Source: Acanthornis magna
Taxonomy: Eukaryota > Chordata > Aves > Passeriformes > Acanthizidae
NCBI GenBank assembly: GCA_036785705.1
Contig: JAWUZG010000071.1
Location: forward strand, 992,001 to 1,056,000
Reading direction: 5' to 3'
DNA length: 64,000 bases
Shown here: positions 47,691-59,600 of the stretch, in pieces
Layout: the number at the start of each line of letters is the position of its first letter
How positions within the stretch are numbered: the stretch's first letter is position 1
Position numbers and translations under genes: made by a program
The notes under the pieces: model-generated
The model's database searches: none
What the model saw: only the letters and a program-made list of their open reading frames with translations
What the model was told of the DNA's origin: nothing

Positions 47691-49582
47691 GCTTATTGTC
47701 TCCAATGGGTTATCATCTTTCACTACCTTTGAGGGCATCCCCAGAAAGTCAACATACAGCAAATCAACCTGTATCAAAATCCAATTCCAGCTACTGCTAA
47801 ATGTGAGTCACATATTAGCACACATTAACCAGGTTTTATTGGCAGAATAAATTCTAAGAAAGGAGAATTGAAGATAAAAAGGAATAAGAAAAGGAACAGG
47901 TTTGGGCTTTCTTTATTTTTTTAGTTATACTTCTCTTTTAATTAAGGCTCTTCTAAACTGTCAGATACCACAAGCCTTCAGGCTTTCCTCCTCTACTATG
48001 CTCTGAGATATTTCTGCCCAGCAGCAACAGCTGCTGAATTGAAGATGGTTGCATCTCCCACCATGCAAGTGAAATGCTCAGTCTGCTGAAAAGTTCAGCC
48101 CGCTTGGTAGTTTGGTTTAATCTTCATATCTGAAGTGCAGAATCTGTAGGATTCAGATTTCATTTTGTAAAGACTAATTTTCTAATCTCCCTTGTGAAGA
48201 GATGGACATTTCAAACTGAATTTCAGGAAACTGAAGTAACATTTCCATCCTGTGCTTGGAAGAAAGTCAAATTGCATAGTTTTGGAGGTTTTTTCCAGAA
48301 ACGGGCAATGCTTCTGTTAAAGGCAGTGACAATTGCTAGAGGCAATTTAATAATTTCACTCAGGGAACTTTTTTCAAAGTATGGTTTACAGTATGACCTA
48401 CAAAACATAACTTGGTATTGGAAAGGATGGCAAAGGCATAGATTTTTCAAGGGCATTTCTAGCACAGTCTATGTTAAACTTGTTACTTCCCATTTGCTTT
48501 CATATTTATAATCAAATTTGAAGTGTTTTCATTGCTTCCAGTATTTTAGTCTTTAATATAATTAGATGTAGTCGTTAAGCTGTTTGATATTATATAATGC
48601 AGCAGTTTTTCTTTAAGCAATATCTTTATGAAGGCAAAACAAATTCAGATTTTATCCAAACACGCAGAATTCCCACAAGACAATCCAAGTTATACTCAAA
48701 TTAGAGACTTGCTAGAGGCAAGTTGATACTGTCCTTCATTAAAATCTTTTTTGTGGTTTTGGATGCTTGGCATAAGCATTACTTGTAAAGTACATATCCT
48801 GAGGTGTTAGATACATATGTCTGGATTGTCTCCATGTGAATTAGAGTCCACACAGTGGAACAAAAATTCTCCTGATAGATGTTTTCCTACCCAATGGTGT
48901 GAAGACTTCTATTTGCTTTTTTGGACACCAATGTTATGATGGCACTATGAAGAAATAATGACACAAAAAGAGTTCCATTGGAATATTATAATAAAGAGTA
49001 ATATTATTGAAAACTAAACACATAGCACAGTGCATTTATCAGTATATTTTTAGCAGTTGTTCTTACAATTTAGCTGAATTAACTTCAGCACTTTTTATTT
49101 CAAGAAATTTTTCAAGTGGTGTAAGAGCCAATGTCTGGATTAAACAATTCTGGTGTTCAGTTCTGGTTTTAAGATTTGCTTCCCTTCAGATATTCTCCAT
49201 AGAAATATCTAAAGAAAAGGTCTCTCAGACTTCAGTTTACTGCTCCTGTATGATGAGATATGATACATCTCCCTTAAAGTTCTTTTGCTGTTGGTGTCAC
49301 GCTCACATCTGCCTTTAGTCTTTTTGTGCAGTGGTTTTATTGTTGTTGCTATTGGCCAGCTGCAGCCAGAGGTGTCACTGAGCATGGATTTCCACTGCTT
49401 GGAGATCATTGCTGCTGCTCTGGCTCTGATTGCTGGGATTAAGGCTCTCCTTCAGGTGTCTGTCAGAAGGTGGATTTCATAGGCTCTGACAGAGCTGTTT
49501 GAACCATCCTTCTCAGCTGATTGGTGCCTAATGGCATGAATGGTGTTATGGCTTGTTAGGTTGCTTTATTCTAAGGTTTTTA

Positions 49583-49627
49583 ATTTCAATACTTACAAAC
49601 TTTTTAAAAATTTCAATACTTACAAAC
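49583..49627. repeat. 18-bp perfect direct repeat, 27-bp period
   Basis: ATTTCAATACTTACAAAC occurs at 49583-49600 and again at 49610-49627, separated by nine A/T-rich bases. It is a recent-looking short duplication without mutations between the copies. Confidence 0.9.
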
Positions 49628-50451
49628 AAGATTTATAAGACAGAGCTACTAATTCTCCAAAGTTGGACATTGCCCATTGACAAGTACCAAAACATCTCTG
49701 AGATAAGAAGCAACTCATGCCCAGCAAGGCAACAAGGGCAAACTTTTTAGTCTCACTGCTCCTTCAGTAGTTCTCAAAATTGGGAGAAATTATTATTGTG
49801 ACTCCAGCTGCATCCACTCCTCTGCTTTTTTGGAGTTCTGCTCTTACTGAAATATGAACTGCTAAAGAAAGACTATGAAAATTACTTAAGAAAATGAAGC
49901 TTCTGCAACAAATTTATGTCTGTTCTCTTGAGAGAGTGCCCATTCTCCAGTATCTGAAGTAATATCATATAGAAACAGAGTATGTATGTAAGTTTATTGT
50001 CTGCAATTCCAAAGTAAGGAAGTATTCAGGTTGGTGCAACAACAGTGAGAATTCTCACTTTTCTTGCCATTAGAGTGAAATGTCATAACATAGTGATACA
50101 TCATCAACGACATCTTGTTCATGTATTCCTACCACAAGGTTTTATTTTGCTGCCACTTCCAAGAATTTCAATATAATCCATAGGAAGTCTTACACATGAT
50201 AAATTTGTAAAGTGCTGTAGCTGAATACCCAGAGTTATACAAGATATGTAAGAGTATTGGCATGATTTTCTTCCACAACATGAAAGTCAAAATCCATGAA
50301 AGTCACAAAAATGCCTGTGGGTTTGCTTATGAAATATGGAAGAAGATAAATTTCATTATTAAAATCAAAACCTTGCTTCACTTTAAAATATTCCTTACTT
50401 TCTTCATAAATAGTCATTCTTTTGAGAGAAAACAATTTCTGAAACTAGTTA

Positions 50452-50499
50452 TTTTTACTAGTAGCTTTAGTTAGGTTTTTACTAGTACTTTTAGTTGGG
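50452..50499. repeat. 24-bp tandem duplication
   Basis: Units 50452-50475 and 50476-50499 each begin TTTTTACTAGTA and end in TTTAGTT(A/G)GG. They differ at three of 24 positions. It is a head-to-tail duplication in AT-rich DNA. Confidence 0.9.
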
Positions 50500-53400
50500 T
50501 TTTATATAAAATCCCAGGTTCATGCAGAGAAAAGTTATTGCTACTTACATTGTGAATGCTGCAAGAGCAGAGTACTTGTTATAGAGTTTTCACATTTCCT
50601 TTGAAGCTTTCTTTTTTTACTAATATTGATTTTTTTATATTTCTTTCAGTCCAGTCTTCTTCAGCTAGTATGAATTATTCCATAGCACTTAAATATGGTA
50701 TCTATGCTTTGAACCAAAGTTAATGTTTCCTCTTACTTTTTTTTAATCTTGCGAAAAGAGTTCTAAAATAACCGTAATGATTCCATTTGGTAGCTCCCCT
50801 CTGAACTTCTACTTCATACAGCTTAGCTAATTAGGGAAATCGGGCATAGTGAGAAAGCTCAAACTAACAAAATAAATGTGCACAGCTATCCTTAAGAAGA
50901 GCATCTTATTGAGGTAGAAAAAGAGACAGAAACTTCTTTTCTACTACCTGAAGATCCACTTGAACACTCCTGCTGTTTTATTCATTCCTCTTCAGGGTGC
51001 AGCTTTGGCCTTGAACCCAAGAGAAAGGAACCTGTTTTGAGCACATCAGTGCTGCACCTCACAGTGTACTTTTTGGTTCCTTTAGTATAGATGTAGAACA
51101 AATTTGTGCACCAAAAGAACCCTTGAAGTACACCAAGTAACTAATATAGACCTACTGCATGTGACCCACAGCAGCCATGACCTGGTTAAATGGGAAGGGA
51201 AAGGTTCCTTTGGATAGGTACACATTTCTTTTTGCCTGGTTTTCTCCTTGCAAACACACCCTTGATCCACATACAGAAAATGTCTACCACTCGTAACTTG
51301 GGTAATTTCATAGATTGCATTTGTCTGTGGCAATTTTGATTTATCAGTTCACACCATACAAGTTTGTGTTGCATATCAAGAGGTTACAGTGTTGAAATTT
51401 ATAAATAAATTGCTTAGAATATTATTATTCAGAAAGAAGCAATATGCAGTTAGAATAAGATCTTTGCAATTTACAAAGGGTAGGAACCATAGATTTAATG
51501 TCAATCTACATTTACTATTTCACTTAGGTCTGCCCATGATTTCAGTTCTACTGACTGAATAATGCATATTTTTAAAAAGGGAAAATGCCATTGACTTAAA
51601 GAACCTTTGATTCTGTCCCTGTGTGAGAAATATTCTGAAGATGTAAGTGCTATTATCTCAGCGGAGATGTGCTACATTCCACAAGCTAATGTGGTATCAA
51701 TTCACAGGAGAGGATGTGCCTTCAGTCAGACCATGTTTCTTGAAAAGTTCTTGTTCCTTAAAACTGCATATAAGACATTCACTGCACTAAGGTCAAACCA
51801 TCTGATTTCTAATATTTTACCATCCCTGAAGCTATTTTCAGATAATAAAAGTTTGCTTCGATTGTCCTTGTGGAATCCCTTCTGAACCATAAACCTTACC
51901 ATTGTTCTCTGATTTCTATTCCCATCTTGGTTAAGAAATACTTCTTGCAATAATCCCTGACTTTTCAGGTACTCAGTTCAGAACTGCAACAGCTAGCTAA
52001 TTCTGACTTTTCAGACTCTGCAACATATAGCTAATTCAAGTACTGAAAAACATACTAAAAAAGTGAAAATTAACCTGAGTAAAATTGTTACAGTTTATAC
52101 TGCTGTGGTACTCAAAGCCGCATAGGCAATCTACATCCTTCCTCTCATTGCAGCCTAAATCATGGATCAGTCCATGAGACCTGGAAAATGGAAAAAGCTC
52201 CTGCCCAGACCTATAAGAAGACCTCAGAGAAAAGACCATGGTGTTGCAGGTAATAGTGCAGTAGACACAATCACTGTTAACACTGTAAATACTAAACACA
52301 GACAAATAATAGCAAGACTGTTATGTTTCTTGTGACATATTAGTGTCAAAGGGACCAATTAAGATCAGAGTTTTATTACAAATCAAATAATTTTCACACT
52401 CACAGAGAGAAACTATTTCTGTTCTTGAGAGCTTACAATTAAAATGGTATGAGAGGAGAAGGGCTAGGGAAAGGCAGTACTGTCAGCCATGCTGTTTCAG
52501 ATGAAGAATCCAATACAGAGACAGTAATTAACACTAAAGTCCACCTCCAGTCTCCTATGTTGAAGTTTGATGTGTTAAACACAGTATTGTCCTTCTGTCT
52601 CCCTGTGCTTTTAAAAATTAATCAATATCCACCACCTTCTATCTATCATTTAACATTTCTGAAGAGTATTAACCTTCAATATCTTAAGAAAACCTCATAA
52701 TATATCATTACATTAATACAATGTCAGGTCATTGCAGATTTTTTACAAAAAAAAAAGCAGCTATGTACCTTTTTTGATGAAAACAGCAATAATTCTGTCA
52801 GAAATGACAGAAAAAAACACAGACAAAACTAGGTACAGCCCCCTCATTTGTGCACTGTCATATAGCAATGCCCACTGCCACGAAAAAAGCATCCAGGTTT
52901 CTAGGGACTTAGTCCAAGGAGTTACCAAAACAAAATGTTTTTCCTCTCTGGTAGCTTGTACAACATATGAAAAAGCAACACTGCAGAACAAATAACAAGC
53001 AGTCTTTTCTTTAGAGACCATGACAATGGCAGCAAAATTTAAGTTGTGAAGACGAAGATTTTCTCAGGTTAAAAGCTGAACCCCCACTTCCACCCTTCAA
53101 CCTCATCATAATCTCTCATCATTTTTAGTGAGTTCTGGAAGCTGATGAGTAGAAAGTAAGAGAGCCTAGCCTTTATCTGTGAATGAAATAATCTCACTTT
53201 CCCTGGGTACCTCAGTCTATGAAGTGGTAGCTCTTCTTTAGGATGACTTTGCTTGATCCTATGAATCCAAACCGCTTGGTAGAGAAGGTGTTCAAATGCT
53301 TTTGCTCTCAGTCCTCAGGTTGGTGAATAGGGTGAGTTTCTGCAATGTGTACAGTAAAACCTCTGCCCTGGGCACTTTCAGCACCCCAACCTGTCTCATT

Positions 53401-55235
53401 TCCCATGGAGAAATTCTCTGGTCTTGAGGATACTGCACTAAAGATATGTCTCCTTGTTTGCTGCGGGATGGATCATCTCCCTTCCTCACTACAACTATTC
53501 ACACAGAGCCTCAAAAGTGCTCCACCTGCAACTGGATCACTGCAGAGTTTTAGATGAGAAGTGTATATGAAAGAAATGCCTAAAAGTTTTGGATCCCAAG
53601 AAAGTAAGGCAATGCTAGCTGACAGACTACTTCACTGGGCGACCAAGATAACATAGTCCTGGATTCTAATATACAGTGTTAAAGATACTGCAAGGAAATT
53701 AAATTGAAATCCCTCTTAATTTCTGTTCATATTAACATATTTTAGTTTATTTTAACATTCTATGTTTTCTCATTATTGTATATAGCTTTCATATATGCAT
53801 AGTGCGGGTGGGAACGGGGGGAGTGTTGTTTGTGTGTATCTGTGTTGTATATTTTCTGGCAAGAGAAAGCCAGAGACGCAATTATGCAAACATACATAGC
53901 ATGTATAATCTCCTACATTTACCTACATTTCTCTGTGTTTCATTGAGGTTTAGAAATAAGATGCTCTGAAGCACTCTCAAAGCATACTAATTTCATTTAA
54001 AGCCTTTTACTGGAAGTCAGAATATTACAGGTTAATGTCTGACTCAGTTGCCAAGATTCTGGTTCCAGCAAGAGCACAAGAGTATTAATTTACTCTAGAC
54101 AGTGTGTAAGTTCCTGGGGATATTTTTAATCTTGTACAAATATCTGCAATAAAAAGTTCCTGCGAACTTTATTATCAAAGGACAAAGTAATTAAAGAGAA
54201 GGTCAATGGGAAAGATCTGCAAATCTTTGATGTTAAAATACATATCACCATTCCTATGGATTGTTTTTTCTGTGGTCTAATTATATAAAACTAATTGTAA
54301 AACTTTATTTCCAATAAAAAGTGGAACCTATTTTTCTAGAGTAGATTAACATTTTCAGAACATAGTTATTTAGGTAAAAGAGCAGTATATGCTAGGTTTT
54401 CAATTTAAGGAATATAGTATGAGTAACTGTGTATAAAACAGCACCTATACTTTACCCTTGCCAAAAAAAAAGTTCCTTTGCACTTCCAGGGCTTTCAGTC
54501 ATCACCTCCAGAGCTACTGTAATTCTCTGACAGAGAATAGGGATAGGATAGGAAGAGAACAAGTTGGGTTTTGTTTACCATTTCACTTTGATTAGCTATA
54601 AACCACGTCCCTGGCCTGGGCCACATTTTTAATGTGAGTGAATGGGAAAGTGGAATGGCAGTGATTTGCCCAAACCCAAGCAATGCATCAACAGCAGCAG
54701 CTGGAAGCAGAGCTCAAAAAAACCCCACTGGATCAAACTGCACTGTCCTATAAACAAGAAAAGAAAACTGAACCAAAGCTGCTTTATGACTGAACAAGGT
54801 CCCTGACTGATCTTATGCATATCAGTTTATTAGTTTAAACTATTGCTAGACTTCCAGACACTCTGCCATTCAGGAAAATGACTGTAAATACCTCAGGAAA
54901 GTTTCTTGGTAAGCTGCCTCTTGAAAAATTGCTCTTTCTTCTGGGGAAAAAACCCCAACAAAATAAAAAGATAAATTGTTAATAGTATGGGCTGTGACTT
55001 ATATGAAATGCAGTATTTCCATACAGATGTGGCTGCTCAGATTGCATCTGCTCTGCCACTGACACTTGAGCAACAAACCTGAATTATGTTATACTTAAAG
55101 CTTGTGAACCTAGTATTTTTTTTTGAGGTAACCATTGTGTAGAAACCTTGCGGCTCTGTTGGATGACCTCTGTGGTGTGTAGATGCGGCTTGGACGGAGA
55201 CAGAGATCTCTGGAGTCTAGTCTCAGAGCATGAGG

Positions 55236-55241
55236 TTTATT
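55236..55241 (-). terminator. LTR polyadenylation signal AATAAA
   Basis: TTTATT on plus reads AATAAA on minus inside the LTR at 55136-55651. Its position about 100 bp from the 3' edge of the LTR fits the R/U5 boundary region. Confidence 0.6.
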
Positions 55242-55353
55242 GCGATAAAAAGCGTGGGGGTAAGAGACCTGCTATGGACAGCCAGGCGCAGCCCAGAGCA
55301 GGTCAGAGAGGTGAGAGAGAGAGGTACAGGAATCGGGGAAGCGGGATACAGAA

Positions 55354-55385
55354 GGGTAAGGGTACGGGTGTAAGGGTAAGGGTAC
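55354..55385. repeat. GGGTAA-type short tandem run
   Basis: Five units of GGGTA(A) or close variants (GGGTAAGGGTACGGGTGTAA, then GGGTAAGGGTAC) lie inside the LTR. The unit resembles but is not the vertebrate telomere repeat (TTAGGG read in register gives GGGTTA, not GGGTAA). It most likely arose by local slippage in U3. Confidence 0.8.
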
Positions 55386-55651
55386 CGTGGTCACTGCTTA
55401 CAGTACAATAAATCGTGTTCTGTGTTGAATATTCTAATTTTCACTAACCAATCTAGGACAAGATACAAATTCTATGGCATTTACATACAGCCTTTGAGCA
55501 TCCTTGTATTACCATATGGCGTTACATTTTAAACCCTTAAAACTGCCTTTTGTACTCTCTGCTGGAGTTGGTAAGGTCTGCTCTGACCCTGGGACCTGCC
55601 AGCAAGCAGGGAGCATTGTCTAATCAAGGAGTGGATTACCTTCAGTGGCCA

Positions 55652-56374
55652 TACCATTGTTTTCCTGTTAATTAGTAACTGGGGTTTGGTATCCCAAAGC
55701 TTGTCTTCATTTCAATCTAGCTTATAGTTTCTATATTCTCAGCATCTCTTGCCAGGTAATCATATTTATAAGATTTTCCTATTTCTTCCTCCCCAACAAA
55801 CCATGAAACAGATTTTTCCAATATCTTATGGATAAAATTCCAGTTAAAATTAAGGAAAGGTGTGATGGATACAACTAGTATCCCACTGAACAATGGAAAA
55901 CAAGACATAAGAATAAGAAATATGGTCATGCTGGGAAGTAGGGCCATGCTCATGTTCCTGAATGATAAGAGAATCCCTAAAGCTCTTGTTGGCTTTGTGT
56001 GAGAAAGGAAGGAAAAAAAAAGAAAGCAAACAACTTGGTAACTCCGAGAAATATAAAATAAAAAAGTAAATTCTAGTTTCTGGATTAAAACATTTGGCAA
56101 AAAATGAAAAAAAAAAACACAACAGATAGAAACAAGTCTGGGGAAAGCAGCCTGACTGCTATGTGTGCATGAGAAGAAAGTATTAGATATGGAGTACCTG
56201 TTATTAATAGTGTGTTGTCCTAGTTCGGGTCTCAAGTCTGTGGGATTCACGCTGCAAAACAAAAGACTTCACTGCACAGAACAAGGTAGTCATTATTTAT
56301 TGATCTTTTTGAAAGACAGAATACCTAATAATACATGGAAGTAAGGAAAATCTGATGCTTTCAGCAGATAAGTA
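55652..56374. other. Region between LTR and old CR1, with the longest open frame and a possible LTR end
   Basis: This holds the 181-codon minus-strand frame at 55717-56262 and a possible fragment of a second LTR. From plus 56216 (TGTCCTAGTTCGGG) to about 56320, the minus strand reads AATAAA (plus 56296-56301), then about 80 bp later a ...GGACA end, which resembles the R-U5 tail of an LTR. The matching 5' part is missing. The open frame is rich in Phe, Leu and Ile, largely because the DNA is T-rich on that strand; its last 60 codons could encode one membrane helix and a charged tail. I recognise no protein family. Confidence 0.35.
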
Positions 56375-56640
56375 TGAGCAGCACAGGTTAGCAGAGTCAT
56401 TAGATCAAGTCCCCTGCTATTTCAAACAGCTGTCTCATAGATAATTTTCCATAAACTTAACTAGCTCAAATTTAAAATGAGTGACATTGGTAACTCCCAA
56501 TTGCTACTTCCATGGAAAGTCTTGTTCAAGAGTATAAGTGGTTAATGAGCCTTCCTTAAATTTTCAGCCTAAATTAATTTATTCACTGTATGCCAGGATT
56601 GTGTCTTAGCCAAGATAGCCTAGGAGACTTGAACTCACTA
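56375..56640 (-). mobile_element. Very old CR1 LINE fragment, minus strand
   Basis: Blocks matching the 3' UTR region of an ancient CR1 subfamily are visible in order: AAGTCCCCTGCTATTTCAAA, CTGTCTCATAGATAATTTTC, CATAAACTTAACTAGCTCAA, then TTTTCAGCCTAAATTAATTT and ATTCACTGTATGCCAGGATT. Divergence is much higher than in the other CR1 copies here, so this insertion probably predates the modern bird orders. The edges are uncertain by 20-50 bp. It encodes nothing. Confidence 0.6.
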
Positions 56641-59600
56641 AACTAATCAATATTCTCTAGCACACCCTCCCTATACTACCCTGTCTTTCATTTGTTCTAT
56701 TTGCTTTGCCCTTTCTTATAAACCCCTACATATCATTGCATGGCTTTGGTCTGTAGTTAGAAGAGAATGGTTTTATTACTTTCTAGAGAGTCAAGTTTAA
56801 CTGAGTAGTCAGTAATTTTAAAGACACACAGTTAAGTTGGTTAAAGCACAGTTTTTCCAAGGTGAAAAACAGCTCATTAGTTTTGCATTAATTCTAGTGG
56901 CAATATTTACTGCAGCATTGGCAATGCACTGAAACAAATACTTTGGGTGAACAGACTCTTAATTAATATGTTATTGTTATTGCCTTGGCAATAGTTAAGG
57001 CAGCCACAAGCAATCTTAACTCTTGTTTTCCATGTGGTCATATGGATTTGGTTTTGGTTTGTGTAGGCTCAGGCAGCAAAATCAGAGAAAGATGACTAAA
57101 AACACATACAGATTTGAACAAATCTATTCGCAAAGAAATTTATTGAGAAGAAAGACCAATATTTTCAGTCACTTCAGTGAAAGGATAAACTGGACATCAT
57201 ATATCCTCAGCGAGCCCTGAAGTGCTTCCTGTCAATCTAAAGTAACAATAAATTAGACATTTACTATCTTTGCCACCAGATAGATCATTGAAACGTGTGA
57301 AGAGAATAGTACTACTTTTTTTTTTTCAGAGCAGAAATACATATTTGATGTTTAATGTAGGACTACTCTCAACTGGGAAATGCCTGTTCACTGAGTACAA
57401 AGAACAATTTTTTGCCAGCAGGCTTTTAAAACCTGTGGTTTTGCTATCTGTGTAGGGCTGTTTCATATTAAAGCAATGGGACTAAATATTTAATGGGGAC
57501 ACCTTAGCAGGAGTAATTGAACCAACCCAGACCCCTTTTCTAAGTACACCATTGGCAGAGTATTCCATAATTTTTAAGTTAGGATTCATGGCAACTAATT
57601 TTAGTTATCCAAAAATTGAATAGCTTACATTCGATAAATCTAATCAATAGAGAGAATTAAATCCAAGGGCATTTATTTTAATTTTAAAATAAGTGGAATT
57701 AGTGACTGCCTCATCACAGAATTACTGTAGGATGTCTCTCCTTTGATTCTGGAGGGATCCTGAATGCCCATCTTGGACTGGAAGCTTAACTGTTAGATTG
57801 CTAAAGTCAGCCAGCTGAGAATAATGTTTCAGCCTTTAATAACACTCTTTACATTAAAATCTCCAAGCTGTGAATTAATAATTAGTGACTAGTGAATTAC
57901 TTAAGGCCTTTATGTCCTGTAACCATAAAGACCAGTTGATCTTTATTAACAACGTATCTGCTTTTATTGAAAATGCTGAAAGATAAAAACTTATCACAGT
58001 GAGAGCCGAGTCAATGAAAGCTTGAAATATTCATGGTCAGAGACATAAAATTCACATATATGATTCTCTCAGCTGGAAATAGTAGGAAAAGGAAGAGGAA
58101 AAATTACATATTCATATTTCCATCCTTGCAGTATCTATGCAGCGTAGATATGTGGCACCCAACACGTTGTGTTATGTAATAGGACTAAACTAGGAACAAG
58201 GTTCCTGCTGTTTTTTTTCTGTGAAAGAATACTTCAAATAATATGCAGCTTTGAAGCAGTTGGTTGCTCAAGTCACGACTCAGTGGTGCCTGAGCATCTG
58301 CAAGAAGTCACATAGATCTATAGTGGCTGACTCATTTCCAGTTTTGTACAGAGATACGTGCGTCACATCTTTGATTAATGGCACTGGTGGTGAGAAAGCA
58401 TCTGGGAGAAACTGAGGAGGTCACTGCAGTCATACTCATTTGTCAGGCAGAGTCTGGTGATGAACATAATTGTTATAATTGCTTAAAAATTTCCTGACTT
58501 GAAATATCTTTCTTGCAAGGAAATTTTACAGAGTTCTCAAATGCAAAGGGAAGAATACGAGATTTCAGCTTTAGTCAAGGATTTTTCAGTATTTGATCAA
58601 ACCTATACTTTCCCAGTTCTGTAGAAGTGCCAAGCACAAGATTTCTTAACAGAGGAATGTGGTGTCAAAGATCAGTTCAGCAAGTGAGCTTCATTCTGCC
58701 CAGAGTAAACTCCCTGTGGGTGTTCTTATACAAGCAGCAAGATGCTGCATGACATTTTCTATTTCGGAAAAATATAGTAGATTTTCAAGTATTTTTCTCA
58801 GCTCAACTAATTTTCCACTATCTAGCATCACCAGGGTTGTTCTTCTGGATATTTTTACAATACTGAATACCAGTTTGGTATCTTCCATTCAGCAGCTGTT
58901 AGCTAGAAGACACAAAAAGGCTTTCAATCTTCCCCCTACTCTGGAGTGAGAGGGATGGGCAGAGGCATGTTGGCAGTAGGACCACCTGTGGATTTTCAGG
59001 CATTACGGAGGTGAGTCCATGGCCAAACGCCAGAAGATTCCTGCTGTTTGAAATATGACAGAGCCCCTTTCAGCAATACTCCTGAGTCTGCCAATGGCAG
59101 GTGCAAAATCAGTGACAGATGGAAAGCATTGAATGTGCTCCTCTGTCTCTTCTTTAATTGAGTTTGGGGATTTACACACTGAACAACATTACTTAGAATT
59201 TTTTTTTCTTAATTCTGTTATTTAAAAATATATCCAATTATCTCATGGCAGGATATATTTCTCAAAACAAGCATTAAAGCAGAAATTAAGGCTAGCAAAT
59301 TATATTAGTCTCTTCTGTTCAAAAGCATAGGCATGGAAATGAAATAAAAATGTGTCAGAACATCTTATAGACTTTGCTGGCATTTACTAACTTTAGAACA
59401 AAATTGTGTACAGTTGGAGTTTAATGCCTGAACTCTCTTGTAATTGCACAAATTTTAATAACAAATTGTTGTTTGACTTTTATGTGGTTTGATCCTACAG
59501 TCTGAAGTGTTAGATGGGCAAACTGAGTAATACCTCAAAAAAAGTTTGTGGCAATAAAAATAGAGAAATTAATCTCTGTAAAAGTTTTTATATTCAGCAT

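Larger units (their letters stand above)
47691..55135. other. Unique AT-rich sequence with small duplications, no gene
   Basis: About 7.4 kb with no recognised gene or transposon. It contains two small duplications, listed separately (49583-49627 and 50452-50499), plus an A10 run at 52747-52756. The 103- and 105-codon frames at 49007-49318 and 48194-48511 (+) and the 92-codon frame at 51607-51885 (+) have no signature. The 65-codon frame at 49285-49482 contains an Ala/Leu/Ile-rich stretch that would suit a membrane helix but has no other support. Confidence 0.45.
55136..55651 (-). mobile_element. Solo LTR, minus strand, with near-perfect target-site duplication
   Basis: On plus the element begins TGTGTAGAAACC and ends CAGTGGCCA, so it has TG...CA ends. 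Read on minus, an AATAAA polyadenylation signal lies at plus positions 55236-55241, about 100 bp before the 3' end, as in an LTR. The flanks AACCAT (55130-55135) and TACCAT (55652-55657) match at five of six positions, consistent with the 6-bp target duplication of class II (alpha/betaretrovirus-like) elements. U3 contains a run of GGGTAA-like units (55354-55385). No internal viral region adjoins in a recognisable form, so this is a solo LTR. The open frame at 55148-55411 (+) is antisense and not a gene. Confidence 0.75.

Noticed and set aside
47215..47850. Plus-strand open frames of about 100 codons each
   Set aside because: They are antisense shadows of the CR1 ORF2 remnant, which reads on the minus strand.
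55354..55385. Interstitial telomere sequence
   Set aside because: The unit is GGGTAA/GGGTAC; a true vertebrate telomere array would read GGGTTA in this register.
55136..56320. LTR plus possible second LTR end read as one provirus
   Set aside because: The two 3' ends differ in sequence, no primer-binding site follows the supposed upstream LTR, and no recognisable viral gene lies between them.
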